61,459 bases of DNA from Paratrimastix pyriformis (taxonomy: Eukaryota > Preaxostyla > Paratrimastigidae), in contig JAPMOS010000178.1 in assembly GCA_027972325.1 (NCBI GenBank), positions 1-61,459 of the forward strand. Direction: 5' to 3'. Each line of letters starts with the position of its first letter. Position 1 is the first letter of the stretch. Position numbers and translations under genes: made by a program. Below the pieces are notes generated by a model. That model worked only from the letters and a program-made list of their open reading frames with translations, was not told the DNA's origin and did no database searches. Positions 21,840 to 32,264 of this stretch are shown here, one piece after another.

Positions 21840-24000
21840 AAGCCGCATACTCGGGCGGGGGCATGGTGAGGTGCGTGCCCGGGTTGCCCCCGAATGTGTT
21901 CTCGGCCGAGAGGGTCCCGTTGCAGCCGGCACTGGGCACGCACAGCGTGTATCTTCCCTTGCGCGGTGGCGACTGGGGCCCCGAGGATGTGCAAGATGAT
22001 GTTGCCTGGGGGGGGGGGAGGGGGGGGAGGGGGGTGCGTGTGGTGGTGGGGTGCGAGAATGTGATGATGGTGATGAGGGTGAGTTTATCCGGGGGGTGGG
22101 CAAGACGTCAGCAAGGATAGCTGGCCTGGATCGTTGGGCGAATGGGTCTGTGAGCAATGTGGCTGTGGCCACACGGGGAGCGGCGGATGGGAGGATGGGG
22201 CCCGACCATTGGGCAGGAAGCGGATCAAATTGTATCATCTGGGCAAGTCTGCCCCCGGCCCACGGGGGAAGGGGGATGGGGAGGGGGCCGACCGTTGGGC
22301 AGGAAGCGGATCAGATCGGCCTCGGGGACGAAGCTGATGGTGCCCTTGAACTTCATGGTGCTCGTGCCCACCAGGGAGACGGCCGGGTCGGTCACCACAC
22401 CCGCGCAGCCGCTCGCCGTGGGGCAGCTGCGCAGTCAGACAGCACAGACATCACAGACAGACAGACAGACAGCACAGACAGACAGACAGACAGCACAGAC
22501 AGACGGACAGACGGACAGACGGACAGACGGACAGACAGACAGACAGACAGCACAGACAGACAGACAGACAGACAGCCACCCGGGGGGAGAAGGACCCATC
22601 AGCGGCTCACGAAGCTTTTCAAATTGGATTGGGGGAAAACCTCAGATTCTGCTGTGAGTGACGCTGGTCGGGGGATGTTTTGATCAAACTCATGTCGTTT
22701 GGGGGGGGGGGGGGGGGGGGGGCGATGGGGGGCGGGGCGGACATTGTCATGCTCGAGGCGGTCGTGGAGCTGCTGGACCAGCGGACGAGGTAGTACAGGG
22801 GCTGCGTGGCGTTCGGGCCCAGGGTCACCGTCGTGCTCAAAGTGGCGCCCAGCTGCCGACACGGCCAGCACAGACACGCAGACACACAGTGGGGAATGGG
22901 AAGAGGGGTCAGCCAGGGACGGGCTCGCCAGCCATCGCACGGTGGGAAGGCGGGGCAGGCGCTCTCGCCCCCGCTCCCGATCCTCAGCTCCCCACCCCAG
23001 CAGTGCGCTCAGGAGGGGACCGACCTTGTCACCTGCAGCGGCCCCGACGAGGCTCCGGGCCGCAGAGGCGGTGCCCACGCAGGGATCCGTGCCCGAACAC
23101 CTGCCCGCCAGGGATGTGCGAGACCAAACAGCGAAAGGAGCGAACGTACGGGGAGGAGCATGTTAGCGTGTGTCAGGTGCGGCGCGCGTGTGAGGGGAGG
23201 AGGGACCATGCGCAGCGGGTGAAGCGAGGCTGGGCGGGTGGCGGGACCACTGGGGGTTTCGACGGACGGACCAGGTGATGGAGCCCGCTTAGGAGAGGGA
23301 CCCGGAACAGGCGACCAGGAAGGCGCCGTTGTAGAGGTCAATGAGCGTGGTGTACCCCTTCGCGATGTCCATCAGAGCGCTGGTGGGGCCCAGTGGGCCC
23401 TTGGGGAAGGCCCGGTCCTTGGGGCCCCTGTGATGGGTGGCTGGCGATCGAAGGTGAGGATGAGGCCCGTGATGGCCGTGGCGGCGGACGAACCCACCCC
23501 GCAACCCCGCAACCCCGCAACCGAGATTCCTGGGCAGTCGTGTCGATGATCAGCCAAGCAGGCAGGGGCAGGTGTCACAAATATCTCGTGTCGCAAATAT
23601 CTCGTGTCGATGATCAGCAGCAGCAGGCGGGCCGACCAGATGAGCGAACTGAGCAGCGGGATGTAGTAGTCCCCATCGCCGCCCGTGCGGGTGATGATAG
23701 CCGGGTCGATGGTGGTCGGGATGCCGGTGATGGTGTCCGCCTCGGCGACCGTCACCCCGCGGCAGCCCACCACACCCGAACACCTGTGGGAGTGGCGGCG
23801 CGTGGGGTGTGGGGTGCGTGTGTGGCAGATTGGTGGCATGAATGACGGATGAGGGGACGGGGGGGGTGGTGTGGCGCTGATGCCCGGGCAGATCCCGATT
23901 CGATTCGATTGGAATGGGGATGGGGGGAGAAGAAGAGAAGACGGTGAGGACCGGCGGTTCCCACGCAGAGAAGATGGCAGATTATTCTGAGGAAAGACCA
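21840..24000 (-). pseudogene. Exons of an unrecognised gene, possibly a surface protein
   Basis: Several minus-strand stretches look like coding exons separated by repeats. One has GRYTLCVPSAGCNGTLSAEN (about 21880-21960), one SGCAGVVTDPAVSLVGTST (about 22330-22440), one LGATLSTTVTLGPNATQPL (about 22745-22855, preceded by a GGCAG acceptor), one DIAKGYTTLIDLYNGAFLV (about 23310-23390), and one AGCRGVTVAEADTITGIP followed by DGDYYIPLLSSLIW (about 23630-23770). The recurring GC(A/R/N)G(V/T) suggests repeated Cys-containing modules. No complete frame can be built here, and no family is recognised. It may be a captured host gene fragment. Confidence 0.35.
22442..22578. repeat. (GACA)n microsatellite
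   Basis: Interrupted GACAGACA and GACGGACA runs with ACAGCACAGACA spacers, about 135 bp. Confidence 0.95.
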
Positions 24001-24779
24001 TGATGACCATTGGGTGGTGGGTGATGGTGGGGGTGATCAGTGATCAGTGATGGTGTCAGTCGAGGAGGCAGAATGCCCTCACAACACAGATTCACAATGC
24101 ATGGTTGTCCACATTGGTTCAAAAGGATGACGGCAGATGACACTCCATCCACCAATTTCATCTTCTCATCCAGCCAATTCTCGGAAATGAAAATCCTTGA
24201 ACGAGCCGACTCCACCCCGGTGTGCTTTCGCGGGAGTAAAAGTTTTACCCCTCTTTCTCCTCTCTTGCAACGTTGGATGTGTTCCTTTTTGTCTTTTGAC
24301 GCGAAGTGAAACCACAATAGGTTGTTGCTCCATATTTGTTTCGAGCCGGTTTTACGGCATCACATCATCTGCCTCCGGTCCCGTTGGCCTTTTTCTCGGG
24401 TTTGTCTTCTTTATCGACACGTTTCACCTGATCTTCGTTCATAATCTCACCAGAAAAACCTCGGATCGGAGCAGATTCCATCTGATCATCTGCCAGTTTG
24501 CCTTGCGCGACTACGCGTTGGCCTCGATTTTCGGCAAACCTTCTCTTTGAAACCGGTGTTTGGCTGCTGGTCTCCGGCCACTTCACCACCGTCCCCAACA
24601 CCATCCACATGTCCACCCTCCGCCCCTCCCTCGGCTTTTTCGCCCTGGCATGTTCTCCTAAGAGGCCCGCACCCCGCACACACACGGGGGAGCGACTCAG
24701 CCTGCCAGAAAGAAGTTCCGGATGATCACCCACGACTGCTCTGCCCTGCTGCCCTGGTCTCCTGCTCCCTGCTGCTCGA

Positions 24780-25990
24780 TGGCTGACTTCCAAACCCTCG
24801 GCCCCAGCGGCAGCGCGCGTTGGCCGAGAACGTTCAGCCCACCAAGCGCGCCATCGGGCGCCCCGAGGAGCCTGTGAGACCGTTCGACCGGCTGCCCCTC
24901 AAGCTGCTCGCCGGGTCCGCCCTTCGCTCCCCCACTCCTCCCGGATGCTCTCTTTTTCTCCTCACCACCGCCCCTCATTTCCACTGCCCCTTCCCTGCCC
25001 CCAATCCCAGGTGCTTGCCGAGGTGACAGCCCAGTTGGACTCCCTGTCCCACCTGGCCGCCGAGCACGGGGTCTGCCGCCAGTGGGCCCATACCCTCCGG
25101 CCCGGTGCCCACTGGCCCTGCCTTTCAACCCGGGGGCTGGTTGAGGGGAGCCCCCCTGAGCGGTCCCCCCCCCCCCCCGCCGCCCTGACCGTCCTCGAAG
25201 CGTCCGCGACCAACCCATCACCCGCACAGATGGCACCATCACCACCATCACCCCACCCCGGACCATCATCACCCCATCTCGGACCATCACCACCACCACC
25301 CCGCACCCCACACCCCACATGGCATCATCACCCCCATCACACCGCACCACCACCACCCCACATGGCATCATCACCCCACATGGCATCATCACCCCCACAT
25401 AACACCATCATCGCCCACCACACCCCGCACCCACTACCCCCACCCCGCACCATCGTCACCGCCACCCCGCACCACACCCCACCTGGCATCATCACCCCAC
25501 CACCCTCACCCCACCCCGCGCCATCATCACCCCCACCCCGCACCACATGGCATCATCACCCCCACCACCACAGGGCACCATCACCATCATCACCCCCACC
25601 ACCGCACCATCATCACACCCATCACCCCGCACCATCATCACCCCCACCACCATCACCACCGCACCACCACCCACAGCCCACTGGCGGTGAGGGGCGGCGC
25701 CCAGGCAACACGCCCGCCACGGATGTCTACGCGCTGGGGGTGACGCTGTACTGCCTGTACTCGCAGAGGGACACGGCCCACAGGACCGAGGAGCAGCCCT
25801 CGGAGTGCGGGTGGCCTTCGCCGAGGTGGGCGCCCTGGAGGCAGCCGCCGGCTGCCGCCCGGCCCGGCTGGCGGGGCTGCTGGTGGGCATGTGCTGCCAC
25901 GACCCGACCGGCCGGCCCACCATGGGGCAGGTCGCAGAGGCCCTCGAGGCTGTCTCGGTCCGCAGTCAGCACAAAGCCGTCACCGAAACA
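24780..25990 (+). pseudogene. Protein kinase C-lobe fragment
   Basis: The plus strand encodes ATDVYALGVTLYCLYSQRD at about 25715-25770. This matches kinase subdomain IX (D-x-x-A-L-G-x-x-L-Y). After a change of frame near 25800 it continues LVGMCCHDPTGRPTMGQVAE (about 25877-25937), the subdomain XI block with its conserved Arg. An upstream piece, VLAEVTAQLDSLSHLAAEHG (about 25010-25070), directly follows a CCCAG acceptor and may be another exon. The N-lobe, HRD loop and DFG are not visible, and a minisatellite separates the pieces. The gene is partial and probably dead; the kinase family cannot be assigned. Confidence 0.55.
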
Positions 25991-26810
25991 CGAAACCCAG
26001 GCGGACGACGGGACGGGGCTCACCGGATGGGATAGGAACGGGAGAGGACAGCATCATTTTGCCCTTTTGTTGCTTGTGTTGCCCAGGGAGCAATGCTGCC
26101 CAGCGGGCCGAGTTGGTTGTGCGCCGTGGGGCTGCGGCCGAGGTCCCCAACGTCTGTGTCCCCCCTCCCCCCCCTCCCTCCCCCCCTCCCTCCCTCCCCC
26201 TCCCGCACCATCATCACCCCCACATGGCATCATCGGCACCCCACACAACTTGGCACCATCACCCCACCCCGCACCATCATCACCCCACCCCGCACCATCA
26301 TCACCCCACCCAGCACCACACCCCACATGGCATCATCACCCCCACCCCGCACCATCATCACCCCATGGCATCATCACCCCACTTGGCACAATCACCCGCA
26401 CCACCACCCCGCACCATCATCATCACCACCCCACCCCGCACCATCACCACCACCCGCACCCCACCATCATCACCACCACCCGCACCCCGCACCATCATCA
26501 CCACCACCCCCACATGATCATCACCCCACCCCGCACCATCATCACCCCACCTGGCACCTTCACCCCACCCCCGCACCATCACCCCCGCACCACCATCACC
26601 CCCGCACCACCATCACCCCCCGCACCACCATTGGCACCATCATCACCCACCACCACGCACTCCACACCCGCACCATCACCCCCACCTGACACCATCACCC
26701 CCATCACCCCCATCACCCCATCCCGGGCCACCATCACCACACCACCCGCATCGTCACCACCAGGCACACCATCACCACACCATGGCACCATTATCACCCC
26801 CACCACGCCC
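25230..26810. repeat. CACCATCATCACCCC minisatellite in two blocks
   Basis: Blocks at about 25230-25680 and 26200-26810 flank the kinase fragment. Units combine CACCATCATCACC with CCACCCCG. The very long His/Pro open frames on both strands come from the repeat and are not genes. Confidence 0.9.
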
Positions 26811-27017
26811 CATATCCATCATCATTTTCTTCCTTCTCCCATTCCCTTCCCATTTGCAGGATTGGCCTCTTGTCCGTCCTTCACGTCCAGCGGTTCCGCA
26901 GAAATGGTGTACGAAATGAAGAAGAAGTTCCCGATGCAAAAGACCATTTTTTCCCCCTTCGAGTTGACACAATAGATTTCTTGAAATGACCTCTTTTTCT
27001 GCCGGCGATGGCCGCGG

Positions 27018-27095
27018 GCACCAGTGGTGCAGCGGTCGCATACCTGCTTCTGATGATCAAGGTCGGGTTCGATCCAAGGCAGCCACGATTTTTTC
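27018..27095 (+). ncRNA. tRNA-like sequence 1 with Pol III boxes
   Basis: An A-box-like TGGTGCAGCGG (27025-27035) and a B-box GGTTCGATCC (27066-27075) are spaced as in tRNA genes, and TTTTTT follows at about 27089. The acceptor and anticodon stems do not pair well, so this is more likely a tRNA-derived sequence or SINE head than a working tRNA. It lies near the right end of the TIR element. Confidence 0.35.
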
Positions 27096-27154
27096 GCTCC
27101 AGACACTCCGTCACATTGAGAAACCCAAAGAAAATGCCAAAATTCCAGCAAAGA

Positions 27155-27235
27155 GGCAGTAGTACAACGGTAGCGCGTCGGGTTAACACACGGAAGGCTT
27201 CGGGATCGATTCTCAGCAGCCACAAGTCTTTTTAT
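27155..27235 (+). ncRNA. tRNA-like sequence 2, resembles tRNA-Val(AAC)
   Basis: GGCAGTAGTACAACGGTAGC resembles the 5' half of tRNA-Val and similar tRNAs. The anticodon region reads GGGTTAACACACGG (AAC). A weak B-box, GGATCGATTCTC, precedes CAGCAGCC, which pairs imperfectly with the 5' end, and TTTTT follows near 27229. It is degenerate but shares the GCAGCCAC end with sequence 1, so the two may be related. Confidence 0.35.
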
Positions 27236-27376
27236 TTCTGCGTTCAAAATCATTAGACCGGCGGTCTAAAGATCCACTGTGCCAAAATTAAGCTGACAGA
27301 AGTCCTAAAATTAGACAGTCTGTCTAATTTTTTACCGCCATGTGGTGGGGTAGGGTGGAAGGGTCAAAGACGAGAA

Positions 27377-27850
27377 TTAGCGGGCATTCCCTTTGCGGCG
27401 GTGGCGCTGAGAGGGACGCAGGGTGGGGTGAAGGTTGTTGGCCTTAACGTAGGCTTTGATGGCCGGGGCCCAGCGGCAGTCCCTGTATGCCACCCACTCA
27501 TCGACTCCGGCAGGGTAGTCAACCCACTTCACGCGGAACCAAAGGTGGCCATCACGGAGATCGTGCTCGAAGACTTCCTCAACAAGGTACTCACCTTCCT
27601 TCAAAGCGGCGGTAGCCAGCGGGTGGAGAGGCTGCTTGGCGGTGGTGGTGGCTCTGGAGGTTGGTGGACGAGTGGCCGCAGGGGTGGTGGTGATGGGGTC
27701 AGCTGGGGCAGTGGCAGTGGCTGTGGCGATGGTGGTGGCAGGGGTGGGAAGGGTCGGCTCGGGTGGTGTGGCGGGGTTGGTTGGTGTTGGGGCAAGGCGG
27801 TCGGCGGGAACGACAAAGGGGGCCAGGTTGTTGACGTGGGCCTTGAATTG
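27377..27850 (-). mobile_element. Ty3/gypsy chromovirus relic: chromodomain end
   Basis: A minus-strand frame reads FKAHVNNLAPFVVPADR, a Pro/Thr/Ala linker, then EYLVEEVFEHD, WFRVKWVDYPAGVDEW and KAYVKANNL, a chromodomain with its aromatic positions. This is the usual C-terminal end of a chromovirus integrase. The (CA)n tail of the LINE array abuts its upstream side, so the LINE array inserted into it. A broken fragment, no LTR seen. Confidence 0.65.
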
Positions 27851-28571
27851 TGTGTGTGTGTGTGTGTGTGATACTTCCCGGCTTACGCCGAGTCCGTTAT
27901 CGGGCCGAAGCCCGCGGGTAACATAGACCTCCCGGTCCGCCCTCCCCGCGAGACAAGCTCGCAAGAAGGAACGCCCCAAGTGGTCCATGGGTCGGCTCGC
28001 GCCCACAAGGGGCGGTCACCGCCGACACTCGGACTACGTCCCTTCATCCATCCCTTCCTCATTCTTCTCGTTCTTCTTCCGTTGCTTGATCGCTACAAGC
28101 ATAGTTCTCCGCAGTCCACCCAGTTCGCTCCCAATCTCCTTCTGGGTCTCTTCATCCACAATCCCCAGCTCTGCTGCCAGTCTGCAGTCATTCGCGAATA
28201 TTTCCCTAAAGTGTGTGTGTGTGTGTGTGTGATACTTCCCGGCTTACGCCGAGTCCGTTATCGGGCCGAAGCCCGCGGGTAACATAGACCTCCCGGTCCG
28301 CCCTCCCCGCGAGACAAGCTCGCAAGAAGGAACGCCCCAAGTGGTCCATGGGTCGGCTCGCGCCCACAAGGGGCGGTCACCGCCGACACTCGGACTACGT
28401 CCCTTCGTCCATCCCTTCCTCGTTCTTCTCGTTCTTCTTCCGTTGCTTGATCGCTACCAGCATAGTTCTCCGCAGTCCACCCAGTTCGCTCCCAATCTCC
28501 TTCTGGGTCTCTTCATCCACAATCCCCAGCTCTGCTGCCAGTCTGCAGTCATTCGCGAATATTTCCCTAAA
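27851..28571 (-). repeat. Two tandem 361-bp copies of the LINE 3' end
   Basis: GATACTTCCCGGCTTACGCC recurs at 27870, 28231 and 28592 with an exact 361-bp period. Each unit holds a (GT)n run (the (CA)n tail of the minus-strand LINE), a conserved GC-rich 3' UTR hairpin region and about the last 60 codons of the LINE protein. The third occurrence continues into LINE copy D. Units 1 and 2 are 5'-truncated at the same base and nearly identical. Confidence 0.9.
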
Positions 28572-28755
28572 GTGTGTGTGTGTGTGTGTGTGATACTTCC
28601 CGGCTTACGCCGAGTCCGTTATCGGGCCGAAGCCCGCGGGTAACATAGACCTCCCGGTCCGCCCTCCCCGCGAGACAAGCTCGCAAGAAGGAACGCCCCA
28701 AGTGGTCCATGGGTCGGCTCGCGCCCACAAGGGGCGGTCACCGCCGACACTCGGA

Positions 28756-29878
28756 CTACGTCCCTTCGTCCATCCCTTCCTCGTTCTTCTCGTTCTTCTT
28801 CCGTTGCTTGATCGCTACCAGCATAGTTCTCCGCAGTCCACCCAGTTCGCTCCCAATCTCCTTCTGGGTCTCTTCATCCACAATCCCCAGCTCTGCTGCC
28901 AGTCTGCAGTCATTCGCGTAGATTTCCCTAAACCCGCATCGTCTTCGCAGTCTCCCAGCAACTTTCTTCACCACACCTTCTGAAATCCCCCTCCAGTTAT
29001 AGAGCACTTCGCCCTCCTTCGGACGCCCCTCATAGTCAGCCTCCACTCTTCGCGCTCCCGCCTCCTTTCGCAACATGTTCTCCAATGCCCACAAGGGGCT
29101 GGGTCCATCGGGAATCTCTCTCGGGCCCGCTGGTTCTCGAAGAGCAGAATGCCCACGTCAAACGGGGCCTTCCCACCTTTCTCCCCGTCCGCCAGAAGCT
29201 CGGTAGCCAGAAGCTGAAGCCCCCTTCCTCAATGATAAACAGCTCCTTCAGTTGCATGTCCCCCCTCAGCGCCAAACCGACTCCATGCTGCGCCTTCATT
29301 CCCTGCACCGGCCGCGTCCGGTTTGGCTTGCCCACTCCGTACGGGACTATCGCGATACATCGGAAGGCTCTCTTCCCAGCTCTACCAATTGGGCTCTCCG
29401 CCCAATCACCAATTACCGTAAATAACCGGTCCATCTCCTCCTGTGGGTTGTATTCAGGGTTGGCAAAGATGAGGAGGTCGCGATTCTCCTTAAACAACCC
29501 GTAGCCATCCAGTCTTCCACCCAAAAACCAGTCATCCTTGCTGGGCGTTCTGAATTCAGGGAAGCTCAAATCGGCATTCCCAGGATGCGAGAATGCCATC
29601 GTTGTCAAACTGCCTGCTTGTCTGAGCAGAGGACACCACGTGGGGGTCGTCCACTGGTTTCGCAGGGTGCTCTTGTGGGTCTGCCCTTCTGCCATCTCCG
29701 TACTCATCCCATCCACATATCGATCGCAGAGGTTCGCCACTTCTGTGGTGAACATTTCCCAAGCTGTCCCAGGTTCGGGCGCGGTACCAGCGCCCCGCGA
29801 TCGCTCGATGAGCTCCCAGAGTCTGTCCATCGCTATTTGCTTACCTCTCACCTGCACACTTTGACCCATAGGCTCCAC
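28756..29878 (-). pseudogene. PCIF1-like methyltransferase domain of LINE copy D
   Basis: The frame contains AFSHPGNADLSFPEFRTP, DDWFLGGRLDGYGLFKENRD, LLIFANPEYNPQEEMDRLF, FRCIAIVPYG and, after a frame change, the C-terminal part with LRKEAGARRVEADYEGRP and LYNWRGISEGVVKKV. The order resembles the catalytic region of PCIF1-type N6-adenosine methyltransferases (FASPLN, FGS-G, NPPF-EE-M, I-IPEW, then a V-LFLQN-like strand). The catalytic NPPF is NPEY here. It follows RNase H directly. In an active element it might methylate the element's RNA or cap-proximal adenosine; that is inference only. Confidence 0.5.
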
Positions 29879-30892
29879 CTATTTTTCTTGGAGCAATTGT
29901 TCTGCATCTTCTGCTCCATCCCCCTTGTCCAGCCACGCGATCAGTTTGATCGCATTGGCACCACTCCACCTTTCAGCGACACTGCCCATCATAGCCGGGC
30001 ATTCAAAAACCAAATGGTTCGTATAGTCTCTCGCCCCACACCAACATTTCCCATCCCCTTCACCATTGATGTAGAATCTGATGTTGGCCGTGATGTAACG
30101 CTGCAAGATTGCCATCATGGCCAGTCTGCCCGACATTTCGCCTCGCATGGTCTGCGTATTTATTCCACCATTTCCCGTCTGAGCATTGATGACCACCAGT
30201 GCGTTCTTGCATTTCCGGGCCGCCCCGGAGATGCGTCCGCGGCGGCTGAAGGACTGGAGGCTTGTGCGAAAGTCTCCCACCACCTCCTCCCCGTCGCATT
30301 GGTGAACCAACCGAAAACCCCAGGTCCGTTCCTGTTGCATCTTGCCTATGTCCTGTTTGATGCTTTGCCCGGCAATCTTTGCCAATCTGTTCCCCTCCGC
30401 ATCCAGCGATGCCCCTGTCTCCTGGTGCCCCTTCACCCACACCAGCCGGACACCCCCCCTGTGCTCCTTCAGAATTCGCTGTCCCCTTCGGAGGAGGCCC
30501 TCGGCCTTCGACTCGATCAGGTCCGTCGGTGTCCAGTCGTCCTTCATCAGCCTCTCCACCCATCCCTTTGCCACCTTACTGTCCGTGCGCACCTCCACGT
30601 TTGCATCCTGTCCCACCCTGATGGCTTCTAGAATGGCCTCCAGCTCTGCCTCATTGTTTGTTTGCCCTTTTCCCGTGCACCTTCTCCCGACCCGCACAGC
30701 CAGTGCCCAATTGGACAGCCGCTCCACCACCGCCAATGCCGCTCGCCGGTCCTTCTTCTTCTTGGTCGCGCTACCATCTGTGTAAAAAGTCCGCCACTTC
30801 AGCTCGGGCTCCTCCACCCTCCACCTCCTCACACTCCGCCGCAGTGCCTCCCATCGCCTCCACATTGCCTCGTCCCACTTGCCCGCTTTCAT
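29879..30892 (-). pseudogene. RNase H domain of LINE copy D
   Basis: The translation shows WRTFYTDGSATKKKKDRRAA (first Asp), QTNNEAELEAILEAI (Glu), EVRTDSKVAKGWVERL (Asp) and a last part with VWVKGHQETGASLDAEGNRL (His and Asp). All four catalytic acids and the HxxxG-type loop are present. RNase H degrades the RNA template during reverse transcription. C-terminal to it, a Cys/His cluster reads CWCGARDYTNHLVFECP, as in the zinc knuckle that ends many LINE proteins, but here the methyltransferase-like region follows. Confidence 0.8.
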
Positions 30893-31472
30893 CCGGCTCT
30901 TCTTGCTTTCCCGTTTTGGTCCAGGTGCCTCTCCGCCCCCCTCTTCTTGTCGCTGGCTTCAACATGCATCCTCTCCGTTTCGCCATCCCCTTGCTCGTCG
31001 GGCTTCCCTTTCTTGGCGGCCTCACCCCGGCTCCCCGCTTCGGCGTTTCCTGTTCTTCGCCGACCACCAGCTCCTCCTTGCCCCACCATCAGCAGCTTGT
31101 CTCATCTTCCTCTTCGGGTCTGGGATCCGTGATCCTCCCACCATCCTCCTCTGCCTGTATCCGTCCACCCTCTCTCGGCTCTCCTCCTTTTCCTGTTCCG
31201 TCCTTGCCCTCTTTCGATCTCTTTCTGCCACTTCTTCCTCTCGGATCCTCCTCGCCAACAACATATTCCGTCTCCACTTTGTTCCCCCACCGCTCCTTGA
31301 TGGCCTCCACGTACTGCGGCAACGTGCCCTTCCACTGAAACCTACCGCCCACAATCAGGTCAGCCACTCCTGATGCCCCTCTTCATGAGTGTCTGCCTGT
31401 GCCGCTTGGTGATTTTGCATGGCTCTGCCAGCTCCTCCAGTGTTGTCGGCATTCCCCATTCCGCTTCCTTTT

Positions 31473-32050
31473 TCAATACTTCCCATCCCTCACGATGGCC
31501 AACCCCTTCTTGTGCAAGATCCTCAACATCCCCGACACCACCCCCGGCATCTTCTCCTTCGCGTGCAGTCTGACCCACTTCCCGGGGTTGTCCAGCAGCG
31601 GCTCACTCGTCGTCCACAACTTTTGCAGCAGGGCTATCTCTTCACGGAGCATCACGCCGCACCCTTGTTGGTCTGCCACCCTGCCCAGCAGTTGCGTAAG
31701 CACCATCATGTCGTGCACATCCACCGGGTCCTTGAGACCCATCCCACCCTCATCCTCCGGGAAGAAGAGCACCTCCGCCGGGTCACATTTCCCCAAGCAC
31801 CCACCAATCTCCCGAAATACTCGTGCATAGCGCTGTTGAAGAATCTCAAGGTCCTTCTGCGGCATGGGGCACTGCCTCGCCGTATATTGCAGGCACGTCG
31901 ACACACACTCGTTGATCATCTGCACCATCAACCTCGGGGGGACCTTCTTGTACATCAGCCTGTGCAACCTCCCACACATTTTCTGGATGACCTTCTCCGT
32001 GTTGATCTTCATGTTCATCTCCTCGTCTATCCAAATTCCCAGGTACCGGA
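31473..32050 (-). pseudogene. C-terminal part of reverse transcriptase, LINE copy D
   Basis: KGVAIRYLGIWIDEEMNMKI is the YLGxxI-type block after the polymerase palm. It continues MCGRLHRL, NECVSTCLQYTARQCPMP and PAEVLFFPEDEGGMGLKDP, the thumb and connection region of LINE enzymes. The N-terminal polymerase part is missing because the copy is 5'-truncated. Confidence 0.8.
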
Positions 32051-32064
32051 TGGCCACACCCTTC

Positions 32065-32101
<37 letters not shown>

Positions 32102-32264
32102 TACTTCCCGGCTTGCGCCGAGTCCGGAATCGGGCCGAAGCCCGCGGGTAACATGATCCCCCCCGGGCCGCCTTCCCGCAGAACAAGTCCTGCAGAAAGA
32201 GCACCCCAGGGAGTTCATGGGTCGGCTACCGTCCCTCCAGGGGCGGTCACCGCCGACTTCCGGA

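Larger units (their letters stand above)
20245..27339. mobile_element. 7.1-kb element bounded by terminal inverted repeats
   Basis: The left end reads GGCGGTAAAAAATTAGA (20245-20261) and the right end its complement TCTAATTTTTTACCGCC (27323-27339); both are embedded in CATG palindromes. Just inside, both ends carry several GTCTAA/TTAGAC motifs (for example near 20267, 20460, 20480, 27255, 27265, 27311), like subterminal transposase sites. Target duplication is unclear (AT, or TG if CATG is included). The ends are AT-rich and the interior GC-rich. No transposase was found inside. The cargo is a kinase fragment, exons of an unrecognised gene, minisatellites and two tRNA-like sequences, so this looks like a non-autonomous DNA transposon that captured host DNA. 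Confidence 0.6.
28572..32067 (-). mobile_element. LINE copy D, 5'-truncated
   Basis: About 3.5 kb in minus orientation: end of the reverse transcriptase (from 32050), linker, RNase H, methyltransferase-like domain, 3' UTR and (CA)n. Its 5' break lies directly at the (CA)n tail of the next copy (32068-32100), so the two are joined head to tail. Frame changes show it is dead. Confidence 0.85.

Noticed and set aside
20962-21939. 325-codon Ser/Pro/His-rich minus-strand frame
   Set aside because: Created by the GATGGGTGAGGTGAG minisatellite; only its first residues may belong to a real exon.
22599-23078. 159-codon minus-strand frame as one exon
   Set aside because: Only the LGATLSTTV portion looks coding. 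The preceding part ends in a GGCAG acceptor and a TGTCTGCGTGTCTG run that looks intronic.
24945-26975. 676-codon His/Pro/Ser-rich open frame
   Set aside because: Mostly CACCATCATCACCCC minisatellite. Only the embedded kinase stretch is kept as a real signal.
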